Part shown: positions 57,901 to 64,000 of the stretch, in pieces
Layout of the letters: each line of letters begins with the position of its first letter
Numbering within the stretch: the first letter of the stretch is position 1
Assembly: GCF_037975245.1 (NCBI RefSeq)
Contig: NC_092575.1
Span: 20,533,841 to 20,597,840, forward strand
Direction of reading: 5' to 3'
Length of the DNA: 64,000 nt
Origin: Apostichopus japonicus
Lineage: Eukaryota; Echinodermata; Holothuroidea; Aspidochirotida; Stichopodidae
Program-made: the position numbers and the translations under genes
Notes under the pieces: model-generated
Seen by the model: the letters and a program-made list of their open reading frames with translations, nothing else
What the model was told of the DNA's origin: nothing
Databases searched by the model: none

Positions 57901-58986
57901 CTACTGATACTGAATACTGAATTAAATTTCTCAGCATGCAATGGAACTTAACAATATCAACCAGCTAGTCTTCAAAGATAAGTTTCACTTTCTGTACTCC
58001 ATAGTCTGTAGTATCATTATATCTTACATTACCATTAAAATTATATGATAAAGCATATATATTGGATCTGAAAGGTTGAGAATTGAATGGAGTCGTGCTC
58101 TTAAATTTGCCGGTATCTAGAGTAATGCAAGTAGGTTTTGGTAAGATATCGACCGACCGTATTCAAACAGACGAAATTCAAGCTCGGACTTTCCGAGTCA
58201 TGTGCGACCACTGATAACTGCCTCAAAGTCTGTGTCAAGCAATGAAGACATATTTATTAGGTGAAGAGCATAGAGCCTTATTAATCGGATCTGACAAATT
58301 TAGAACGCGGGAAGAATATTCAAATGAGTTACTACCAGGTTTGAACTATATTAAGGCAAGAATGAAACTGCATTAGTTACTATGGCGATTAGAATTTTAA
58401 AATTAAGTACCAATGTGGTGAGAAATAATGCTAAACAGACCATATACATCATCACATCTACACTCTTTCACAATAACTACATGATTCATTGACAATGGTT
58501 GACTGATTCGTACTTGCCAACGAGAATGTCAAATATGTTATTTGGAGAGAATAATGTAGTGATAGTTCCACGGTGCCATACCCCTGAATTGCTTTCCAAG
58601 AACAGTATACATTAAAACACAAACTCTTCAACAATGGGACATTTTCTTCTTGTGGTGTTAAACCAATATACTCATCCCCAAGTTCACAGCCGAGTTTTGG
58701 AATGGAAGTAAATTATTATATGTTACAAAATCACTTCTTTTTATCATAACTACACATCTCTCTTTTACAATGAAATATTAACCATAGGTTTAATATAAAA
58801 CATTCAAAAGAGACAAAGAACCATACTCTGATTGATAATTACTTTCCTGATTATTTCCTGATAATTATTTCCCTAGTGGCTTTTCCTTTGCAGTCTTCAA
58901 TACAGATCGTAGATTCCCCAAAACTTACTTGTTTGGGGAGACAGATCATAGATCGCAAAGTCAATCACAGCCTCGTGATCTGACAT
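33785..58986 (-). CDS. PXN: Paxillin, focal-adhesion LD/LIM adaptor
   Basis: Paxillin is a scaffold of integrin focal adhesions: LD motifs bind FAK, vinculin, GIT/PIX and parvin, the LIM domains target it to adhesions, and phosphotyrosines recruit Crk. Ten coding exons in matching phase give 592 residues (human alpha form about 557). In order: LD1-like [11 protein letters not shown] (20-30), YxxP tyrosines at 51, 105, 143 and 298, LD2 [14 protein letters not shown] (175-188), LD4 [15 protein letters not shown] (269-283), LD5 [13 protein letters not shown] (334-346), and four LIM domains from 359 to the end. LD3 is not seen. LD4 and the LIM domains separate it from unrelated LIM proteins; four LIM domains and five-LD layout fit paxillin better than Hic-5 or leupaxin, although a single ancestral gene in an invertebrate stands for all three. 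The N-terminal exon is the least certain part. Confidence 0.96.
34052..35346 (-). other. PXN: Paxillin intron between LIM exons (1.3 kb)
   Basis: Its 3' half is filled by the 34085-34725 tandem array. The rest is plain AT-rich sequence. The open frames seen across the array on both strands come from its TG/CA runs and are not genes. Confidence 0.8.
34085..34725. repeat. Tandem array of roughly 60-bp units with TG runs
   Basis: Nine to ten units built on ATTTGAAAGTTTGGTGGAAG, then TGGCCATAACTATTGTAGTG and a (GT)n tail of changing length. Two unit forms, GAAAGTTTGGTGG and GAAGGTTTCATGG, partly alternate, so some growth was by dimers. The array sits inside the last paxillin intron. Confidence 0.95.
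35347..35577 (-). CDS. PXN: Paxillin exon: LIM2 end and LIM3 start
   Basis: 77 codons, phase 0, acceptor CTCTCTCAG, donor GGG|GTGAGT. It encodes [51 protein letters not shown] and WHPDCFVCG. Human paxillin reads [41 protein letters not shown] and WHPECFVC. Confidence 0.97.
35578..35995 (-). other. PXN: Short paxillin intron
   Basis: 418 bp of AT-rich sequence with T-runs. No element recognised. Confidence 0.8.
35996..36169 (-). CDS. PXN: Paxillin exon: LIM1 end and LIM2 start
   Basis: 58 codons, phase 0, acceptor CTCCCTCAG, donor GGT|GTAAGT. It encodes [45 protein letters not shown] and NGAILG. Human paxillin has [42 protein letters not shown] and NGPIL. Confidence 0.97.
36170..37649 (-). 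other. PXN: Paxillin intron (1.5 kb)
   Basis: AT-rich; a short TACCATATAAT repeat near 36830-36870 and a G-rich stretch near 37385-37402 are the only features. No exon seen. Confidence 0.75.
37650..37767 (-). CDS. PXN: Paxillin exon: LD5 and LIM1 start
   Basis: One base completing a Pro codon plus 39 codons; phase-2 acceptor TTCTTCTAACAG, donor CAG|GTAATC. It encodes [20 protein letters not shown] with the LD5 motif, then [16 protein letters not shown] opening LIM1. Human LD5 is QLDSMLGSLQSDL. Confidence 0.96.
37861..37965 (-). repeat. Penelope-like element fragment
   Basis: The minus strand reads CTTGATAAAGCCTTAACCGG followed by CGAAATATTGGAAC, then ATTTCTTACTGTGCTTGTTG. A 'CTTGATRAAGCC...GGCGAAATATTG' string is typical, as I recall, of Penelope-type retroelement termini in many animals and keeps a decayed hammerhead-like layout. 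It abuts an AT microsatellite. Confidence 0.5.
38000..38067. repeat. Perfect 30-bp inverted repeat with 8-nt loop
   Basis: Arm 38000-38029 (starts AACCAATTCCCCTGAGCTG) is the exact reverse complement of 38038-38067; the loop is CGAACAAA. A transcript of either strand would form a very stable hairpin. It follows the Penelope-like fragment and may be part of the same insertion. Confidence 0.95.
39496..39822. mobile_element. Older hAT-like MITE
   Basis: The left end is CAGTGACATCGCCA and the right end, inverted, is CAGTGGCGTCGCCA (12 of 14 match). Flanking octamers CATAAATC (39488-39495) and CATATATT (39823-39830) agree at 6 of 8, as expected for a decayed target duplication. Inside are a 13-bp G run and C-rich stretches, and no transposase. 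Confidence 0.6.
40286..40422 (-). CDS. PXN: Paxillin exon: linker with a YxxP site
   Basis: 45 codons plus 2 bases, acceptor TTGCCGACAG, donor CC|GTAAGT. It encodes [20 protein letters not shown], then a Pro/Gln-rich linker ending SQKPDQ before LD5. The tyrosine in EPQYAQP (residue 298) fits the Crk SH2 docking pattern YxxP and repeats the EPxYxQP wording found twice in the LD2 exon. Confidence 0.93.
40423..43976 (-). other. PXN: Paxillin intron (3.6 kb)
   Basis: Holds an open minus-strand stretch (40558-40833), a 50-bp element shared with 59031-59084 (40831-40881), a gapped inverted repeat (41198-41226) and the GTTAGGGCTATCTAA array (42785-42930). A C-rich stretch lies near 42225-42290. No clear exon. 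Confidence 0.7.
42785..42930. repeat. GTTAGGGCTATCTAA minisatellite
   Basis: About nine copies of a roughly 16-bp unit, with a longer repeat of about 62 bp marked by ATGTTATAAGTTA. TTAGGG inside the unit is not tandem at 6 bp, so this is not a telomeric repeat. Confidence 0.9.
43977..44106 (-). CDS. PXN: Paxillin exon: LD4
   Basis: One base plus 43 codons, phase-2 acceptor CTTCTACAG, donor CAG|GTCAGT. It encodes a Gln/Ser-rich stretch and then [17 protein letters not shown]. Human LD4 is [17 protein letters not shown], a near-identical match, and LD4 is the GIT/FAK-binding motif. It is too short to stand out as an open frame on its own. Confidence 0.97.
44107..46574 (-). other. PXN: Paxillin intron (2.5 kb)
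   Basis: Contains G homopolymers (44943-44955, 45330-45342), a C-rich stretch (45565-45605) and the 177-bp tandem duplication (46151-46507). No exon seen. Confidence 0.75.
46151..46507. repeat. Recent 177-bp tandem duplication
   Basis: GGTTAGTTAGTACAGGCCTG starts at 46151 and again at 46328. The copies differ by one substitution (GAAAGAAAA/GAAGGAAAA) and A/T-run length only. It lies just inside the intron near the [11 protein letters not shown] exon. Confidence 0.97.
46575..46710 (-). CDS. PXN: Paxillin exon: Pro-rich linker after LD2
   Basis: 2 bases, 44 codons, 2 bases; acceptor TTTTCCAG, donor AG|GTAAGT. It encodes [16 protein letters not shown] and [20 protein letters not shown]. Codon phase joins the LD2 exon on one side and the LD4 exon on the other. 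It lies where vertebrate paxillin carries LD3, but no LD-type motif is visible. PPPKPAQ and APKPKSP are plausible SH3 ligands. Confidence 0.92.
46711..49946 (-). other. PXN: Paxillin intron (3.2 kb)
   Basis: Contains a TA microsatellite (48950-48992), a C homopolymer (48824-48835), C-rich stretches (48395-48435, 48620-48690) and, at its 5' end in transcript sense, the G-rich splice-site-adjacent array (49585-49945). No exon seen. Confidence 0.75.
49585..49945 (-). repeat. PXN: G-rich minisatellite adjoining the LD2-exon donor
   Basis: On the transcribed minus strand about five copies of a 66-74-bp unit read GTCTTTATTGGTAGGAGAGA, ACCATTGGG and G-rich spacers (GGTGGGGGTGGGG). On the plus strand the anchor ACCAAT(A/G)AAG falls at 49653, 49727, 49794, 49865 and 49931. 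The copy nearest the exon includes the actual donor G|GTATGTCTTCATTGG, so the array appears to have grown from the intron's 5' end. Confidence 0.9.
49947..50283 (-). CDS. PXN: Paxillin exon: YxxP sites, polyQ and LD2
   Basis: 112 codons plus 1 base; acceptor TTCGTTAG, donor G|GTATGT. It encodes [18 protein letters not shown] (Tyr105), EPTYAQP (Tyr143), a Gln-rich run [15 protein letters not shown] and LD2 [16 protein letters not shown]. Human LD2 is NLSELDRLLLELN. The start is the phase-0 acceptor just upstream of KQTYTV; using the AG after GTGAAAC would drop four residues. Confidence 0.93.
52436..52545. repeat. TA and AAATAGAAATATAT microsatellite
   Basis: A (TA)n run followed by repeated AAATAGAAATATAT and AAATACAAAT units. 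Confidence 0.9.
53884..54320. repeat. Three-copy tandem array, about 150-bp period
   Basis: Copies begin at 53884, 54039 and 54185 with GGTA...GATGACTAATGAAA and continue through ...CAATC(C/T)ATAATAAAATC..AGG and a GGAGGGGAGG-like tail. The last copy ends about 85 bp from the LD1 exon. Confidence 0.85.
54406..54596 (-). CDS. PXN: Paxillin exon: LD1 core
   Basis: 2 bases plus 63 codons; acceptor TTCTTTTTCAG, donor CGG|GTTGGT, which is weak. It encodes [14 protein letters not shown], then [11 protein letters not shown] (Tyr51, YxxP), [11 protein letters not shown] and ends [15 protein letters not shown] matches human LD1 ([10 protein letters not shown]). The first codon is completed by whichever first exon is used: G|AT would give the canonical Asp, A|AT from exon 58929-58986 gives Asn. 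Confidence 0.93.
55425..55895. repeat. 44-bp minisatellite, about eleven copies
   Basis: The unit is GAAATACTTGGTTTCCTTTC, then TTCTAATCAATCAAATACAA and AAGT. Some copies lack TTCC and have TTTTTTTC. It lies in paxillin intron 1. Confidence 0.97.
57108..57170. repeat. Short ATGAGTACCCC repeat
   Basis: Four copies of ATGAGTACCC(C) in about 60 bp; with GGGTATGAGTACCC the first also forms a small palindrome. Confidence 0.7.
58929..58986 (-). CDS. PXN: Candidate paxillin first coding exon (alternative N-terminus)
   Basis: ATG at 58984-58986 opens 19 codons, [19 protein letters not shown], plus one base, ending at a strong donor ACAA|GTAAGT. The phase (1) is exactly what the LD1 exon requires; the junction codon becomes AAT (Asn). 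The result reads ...[14 protein letters not shown], so the leading Leu-Asp of LD1 in vertebrates ([14 protein letters not shown]) is replaced by Thr-Asn. In-phase match and strong donor support it; it may be one of several first exons, with the canonical one outside the window or missed. Confidence 0.55.
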
Positions 58987-59032
58987 ATCACCACGGATGG
59001 ATAATAATGGGCATGTATAAACAAAATCAACA

Positions 59033-59130
59033 CTGTAGAACCTAGTGCTAAGGTTGTGAGGAGACAGGTAAGCGAGGATCGAAGTAAATAAACTAATTCA
59101 ACACAAATCTGCAATGTCTATTGTACTTAC
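59033..59130 (-). other. PXN: Possible short 5' UTR intron of paxillin
   Basis: On the minus strand a strong donor CTGTG|GTAAGTA (exon end 59131) is followed 98 bp on by an acceptor TTCTACAG (exon start 59032), just upstream of the ATG at 58986. If real, exon 59032-58929 carries 5' UTR plus the start. The shared 50-bp element (59031-59084) lies inside it. Confidence 0.3.
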
Positions 59131-59459
59131 CACAGCTGTACCGAAGCGGTGCAGAGTACTCTTAGGCGTGTCCGAATACAAGCTCTATGAGGAACCGATT
59201 CTCGTGAGGCGTGTATGAGAAATGTTTTATGTTGCTGGTATACGGTACAGTTTGTGTACCAAATGGTATAACCTGACAAGCCAGAGTGTATGCACGGTAT
59301 ATAGCCTTGATACAATGTCATCAACAACCACAGTACATCCTACCCATATTACAGAGAAAGAGATTGTCTTACATTATCTAAGCTGAATACAGGAAACTAC
59401 TAGGGATATCGGAAGGCCCCACCAGTAATAGAACATCCTCAGTGAGGAAACTGTTATAA

Positions 59460-59815
59460 AGCCAACGAGTGACGATGGACGAGTGGCACAGGAAACGACC
59501 GGGTAGGATTTCTAACGTAACTCGGTCAGTTCTGCGAATCGGACATGTCTACCAATCTTGTTTAACCCAAAGTCATTCGACTTTTTACCTTGCCGAAGGC
59601 TACGTAGACATTGTTCCGGTTATTGTTTTTGCGGTATTTGAGTTTTACAACTTCTATATCTAAACAAGCTTGATGCAGTTCTAGAGGCCAAGCCATCGAC
59701 CCTTGTAGCAGTTTTTGCATTTCGTCGATATTGTTTGCCGCAACTTTGTCACGCAGACGTAAAACGTCATTGTTCGAGAAATATGAAAATGCATACGAGA
59801 CGACGGACTAGCCTG
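59460..59815 (-). promoter_or_regulatory. PXN: CpG-rich block, candidate paxillin promoter
   Basis: I count about 25 CpGs in 355 bp, against a few per 350 bp in nearby introns. It lies 330-830 bp upstream of the candidate first exons of paxillin. A TATA-like CTTTATAACAG on the minus strand sits near 59453. Invertebrate promoters are often left unmethylated and so keep CpGs. The link to paxillin is by position only. Confidence 0.35.
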
Positions 59816-61222
59816 TCCTACATGTTTCATTGACAGATCCATATTTCTTAACAATTGGAGAGACCTTCAAATTCAATACAGTAATGTTGCAATATAAAAT
59901 TAATCGAGAGATGATAACACTCTTTGATAAAAATAAAATGATAAATGAAACAGACCTTCCAAATGTAATGATGTTAACGAGGATTTGATTATTCAACAAA
60001 GAGAAACACCCAATGGCAGTTATCATATTAAAGCTTAATTTCTCAGAATTTTTTTTTCAAGAATTCACCTTGCAAATATACAATATTGTACTTCTTTAAG
60101 GCCAAATCGATGGTGAAATTGGCTCCTCGGTCCCGATCTAACTGGTACTAGTGTTATAAACCTCACCAAAGAAAACGTTCTTGTCATTTCGCGTAGTCTA
60201 CAGAGAGTCCAAGGATGGATAATCTGGTACCATTTTGTCTGTGACAAACTGATTCTACATTGTAAACCTATTATTTAAAGTCACTAAATTACTGTATCCT
60301 CTTCTAATTTTGCTATTGATTATTTTTCTCTAGCATTCTGAGGAACAGACCTATAATGACCTAAATGCTAGACTAAGTAGGCCAGCCATGTCATTCATAA
60401 TTAGCCTCTGAAAATATGAAGGTTTTTTTTTCCTAACGCAACTTTTATTTCACTTTTGTTTCTGTTCAAACTGTAAACACGATTGAGTCTAAAACAACAA
60501 AATGTTTTCATTTCTATTCAGCTGCTAATCATTTTCTCTTTAATAATTAAGATGAATTCTTCTTTAATGTTAAACATCGACTAATGTCACTTTTCTTCTA
60601 TCTTTATCAATATTTTGGTTTCAGCGCAGCCTACAGTTCTCATTGTCCGCTAGATAGTGGTTGTTCATAAACCCTTCAATCATTCATCTTTTCAAAGATG
60701 CTATCATTTTTTATATCTCATTTCTTACTTTTGATGATCAATTTAAACCATAGACTCTATGGTAATAATAAAGTCTGTATCTTTACTAAAACAAAGGGGT
60801 TTTGTTATCTATCTTGTACTTTCACAAAAGTCATCTCTGGGGACGTTCCTTAAACAATTCTTACAGATTAGTACAATAACCTGCATTGATGCTGCACTCC
60901 ACAAAAGGGTCCCCACATCATAAAATTAATGAGTCATTTTCTTTTTTTCTTTTTTACGAGAAGAGACAACAAAGAAAGCAAGATGTTAGGATAAGGAAAG
61001 GATAACGTTCTAACAGGTATATACTGCCTATTATTTCATAGTCATAATCATATCTTTGGTTGTGATTAGAAAACTTTATGAATTACATCAGGTGATGATT
61101 TGTGAAATTTTGAGAAACTTTTAGTATCTCCAATCACGCAATAGTAGATACCTAGTGATATGATGGGAAAACATACTGCAAAACCCTGTACCTATGAATA
61201 TGACACAAGCGAAGGGGAACTC

Positions 61223-61300
61223 TGGGAGGGGAGGGGAGGGGAGGGAAGGGTGGGGAGGAGGAGAAGTGACGGGGAAGGAAAGGAAAGGAAAGGATAGGGA
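61223..61300 (+). repeat. GGGGA-rich tract
   Basis: Repeated GAGGGG, then GGAAAGGAAA units; multiple G-runs could form a G-quadruplex on the plus strand. Confidence 0.85.
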
Positions 61301-62052
61301 GGGAGGAGCGCATTACCAGAGACAATTCCTTGCAGCCTTTCTATGACAATACACATGATAGATATTTGTGGAGGGGTGGACACAAAATAGCTTGTAGACC
61401 AAAACGAAATATTCTAAAATTTCTAAAAAAGAAAGTGTCTGGCTGGTTTATTTGTGTCGAGATCATTCGACAGAAGTGTTTTCTTGATGTCTCGGTGCTT
61501 CGGTTAGGGTATAGATGGAAGTGTGAGGATGCAAAGCAAGGCACACTCTGACAGTAACCGAGCATGAAAAGTAGTTTACAGATACTGTATGTTTAGAGTA
61601 GGAACACAGGATTTGTTCTCTCTTCCCCGAGGCTTAAGGCCATCCATGCCGAAAACAAACCAAGCTCACTGCAATGTCCAAGACAAACTTAACATAATGA
61701 AATACACCTTCAGTTTCTGCCTCCCAGCTTTAAATGACTTCGCAAGAGATTCACACATTCCTTTATTCTCATTAATTCTTAACTTTACTCATTATCATTT
61801 CCAATAGATTTCCAATTAGCTACATATGCGAAAGCTACTCAGTCTCAGAATGTCACACGGCGCATATTTATCTCTGTAATGCGAATTACAGTACCCCTCT
61901 AAAGTCACTTGTTGGCTTTGGGATAATCACAAACCCTTGTAGCCCATGGAGAGACCTTTTTGGATATGACATCCAGACATGAATGTTGTATCTCCGACTT
62001 GCCCATAATGGTATATGTCCTTGTTACAGCAACTGTCATATGTAATATAGAA

Positions 62053-62088
62053 GGCCTGATGCTTTGAGCCTAGCAGGATCTTTTTCAG
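62053..62088 (-). repeat. Penelope-like or hammerhead-like repeat fragment, copy 2
   Basis: Same 36-bp module and orientation as 7627-7663: minus strand CTGAAAAAGATCCTGCTAGG then CTCAAAGCATCAGGCC. Here the CUGANGA and GAAAC boxes have changed (CUGAAAA, CAAAGC), so any ribozyme core is decayed. Confidence 0.45.
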
Positions 62089-64000
62089 AATTTTGAAAAC
62101 GAATATCCATCAAGAAATAAATCATAATTTTACTGTTTGTGACTTGTTCCTCTATGACTAACCAGTCGAGACCTTTGGATCACAGTATTCCAGGAAAGGA
62201 GACACAAACAAAAGGAGGGGGCGGGGAAAGGGTTACAAATCAGTCATTTCTATTGTAAAGGTAAAAACAATGGGACCTGACTCTCCAGAGATGGCGAAAA
62301 ACAAAACCTCCTAGACTACAACTTTAATTTTTTTTTTAAAGTTGATACTTGAGGAATCAAACACTCATAGAGTTTTAACCTAGATACAAAATCCAAGTGT
62401 AACTCTAACTCTATATTACAGTGTTTGACTTTCTACTTTAGCAAGGAGAACCACTAGTCCATTTCTTGCCTAGATCATCACAGAGTCAGTTTTGTATGAG
62501 TGGGAAAATTACAACAAAACACTGGTAAAATAAGCAACCAGCAAACATGTAAACAAGCTAACTTGCAGATATTTCTTATCCATCATTTAACACCAGATGG
62601 ATGTTAACTGGTTCTGGGAAAGATGCATTTTCAAATAATTCATAAGACAAATTTTACATAATAACCAGAAAATCTTTTCCAACTATTAAACTCATACCAC
62701 CATATTAACTCTTCTCTTCATCTCAGGGGTAAAATCAAGTTGAAGTACAAAGGACCCTGTTAACTAGGGTCATTTTAAAGATCATTTGAGGTCAAGCTCA
62801 ACCATTAATAACCAATCTTAAGGGGCAATGGTGATGCAGTTATTGTCCAAGACTGTCCCTGCATTACAACTGTGGCCATAAATTAGAGTTATCTTTAGGC
62901 TCATAAATCAGACCCTTAGACCAAACAGAGCGACTTTTAAGACAAATTCCAATAGCTTTGTAGAGGTATCCCATCTCACAGAGGGTCACAGCTTACAGGC
63001 CAGGAGGATGAGCACTCTTGGAATGTTCTGCAAAACAACTTTTTGTTTGTGAGTGCAATCTCACACATTTACAGCTGAAAGGAATTTGGGAGTTTGTGGG
63101 AAATTTCAGGAACAGTTAATAGGATTTTTGTGGGTTTTTTTCAAGTGGTTGTAGCATAAATCTGGTGTCAGTTTAGAGGAAGAATTGAGGAATAAAATTA
63201 GAGTTGGTATGTTGTACAGCTGACCATCAAACACACTGCTATCAGTCCAGATTGGATGTCTATAACATTTGTTAAGTTTTTTTCAGAATTGACCCTTTAA
63301 ACTGGTGAAGGTCATGAACTACAAGTGGGTGGACAATGGAGTCAAATAATACATTGTCAGGTCAGTTCCTTCAGATACAACACAAACCTCTGTGGAATAA
63401 ACATAAGCATGTTATGGCCACAAATGATATGTTTACAATATGGTTCTTTACAAATTTTTCACAGGAAAGAGTCTTGGATGTGATCGAAAGGGTGCGCTCT
63501 TGTTTATATGACTTATATAAAAAGAATTGTGCTTTGGGTTAAGTTTTTCAAATTTAACAAAGGATTATCATAAACACATACTGTAGGCCTGCAATGAGGA
63601 GGTCATCATCTCTGAAGTCTTAAAGGAGCATTCCAGAGTATTTTAAGCATATTTTAAGAGATGAACATTTTGAAAACTTTCATAGCTATAGAAACATAAT
63701 TAGCAATCATGTCTTCATTTATTCTTTACTTTTTTTGCAACTCTAACATATCAGGACAATACCACTGCCTATAAAGTCACCCTTTAAAGAAGTTCAGTAC
63801 AATGGACTCAAAGTAAACTAGACTATTGTCCTCATGTAATGTTGGTCACCATGTTGTCATTGTAGTCTATGTACAGTACTGAGCTGAACTACTGTACAAG
63901 TGACATAGACATCTATAAGTCTCATCAGAAATGGTTTGTTTCACCATCAAAACTTGTGTGTTTTTTTAACCTTGACATTTTCAGGGATGGTGAGAATAAA

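Larger units (their letters stand above)
54597..58928 (-). other. PXN: Paxillin intron 1 (4.3 kb)
   Basis: Contains the 44-bp array (55425-55895), a small ATGAGTACCCC repeat (57108-57170) and two isolated donor-like sites on the minus strand (near 56764 and 57393) without a supported exon. I looked for a canonical MDDLD-type first exon here and did not find one. Confidence 0.65.
59816..64000. other. Right flank, no gene recognised
   Basis: AT-rich sequence with only short unlike-protein open frames. It holds the GA/G-rich tract at 61223-61300, the Penelope/hammerhead-like fragment at 62053-62088 and a single AGGTCA near 62790. Further upstream exons of paxillin could lie here but none can be shown. 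Confidence 0.55.

Overview
This is a window of animal nuclear DNA. It is AT-rich, has long introns and many micro- and minisatellites, and carries two multi-exon genes that converge on a shared 8.3-kb 3' region. Both genes code for adaptor proteins of metazoan adhesion and signalling. The TRAF4 exon boundaries fall where I recall them in vertebrate TRAF4. The repeat mix (hAT-type MITEs, Penelope-like fragments, long G/C homopolymers) suggests a marine invertebrate, perhaps an echinoderm or other non-vertebrate deuterostome. That placement is an inference; nothing in the sequence identifies the species.

Plus strand, 1-25512: a TRAF4 gene. Five exons (6158-6262, 14407-14565, 19268-19429, 24050-24205, 24880-25512) are all phase 0. 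Joined, they encode 404 residues: the TRAF-type zinc fingers, a short coiled coil and the MATH/TRAF-C domain. They match vertebrate TRAF4 from the IYPD motif to the C terminus. The RING exons are not visible and probably lie upstream of the window. A 22-codon ATG exon ending at a strong donor (667/668) could be an alternative, RING-less first exon. The introns hold two adjacent MITEs with intact 8-bp target duplications, a 98-bp minisatellite of about ten copies, a cluster of AGGTCA half-sites and a 30-bp perfect palindrome.

Middle, 25513-33784: no gene recognised. This stretch takes the 3' UTRs of both genes and several tandem arrays.

Minus strand, 59131-33785: a paxillin gene. Ten coding exons in compatible phase give 592 residues: an LD1-like motif, LD2, LD4, LD5 and four LIM domains. 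I see no LD3. The N-terminal half carries four YxxP sites, three of them in the form EPxY(S/A)QP. The first coding exon found replaces the usual MDDLD start, so LD1 loses its leading Leu-Asp. A noncoding 5' exon and a CpG-rich block (about 59460-59815) lie upstream and may mark the promoter.

From 59800 to 64000 I see no gene, only a G-rich tract and a Penelope/hammerhead-like repeat fragment.

TRAF4 has been reported to act at focal contacts with the paxillin relative Hic-5, so tail-to-tail linkage of TRAF4 and paxillin is the most intriguing gene-level feature. I found no convincing wholly new system. The most checkable novelties are the alternative N-termini of both genes, the YxxP expansion, the G-run minisatellite at the LD2-exon splice donor, and the palindromic and nuclear-receptor-site elements.
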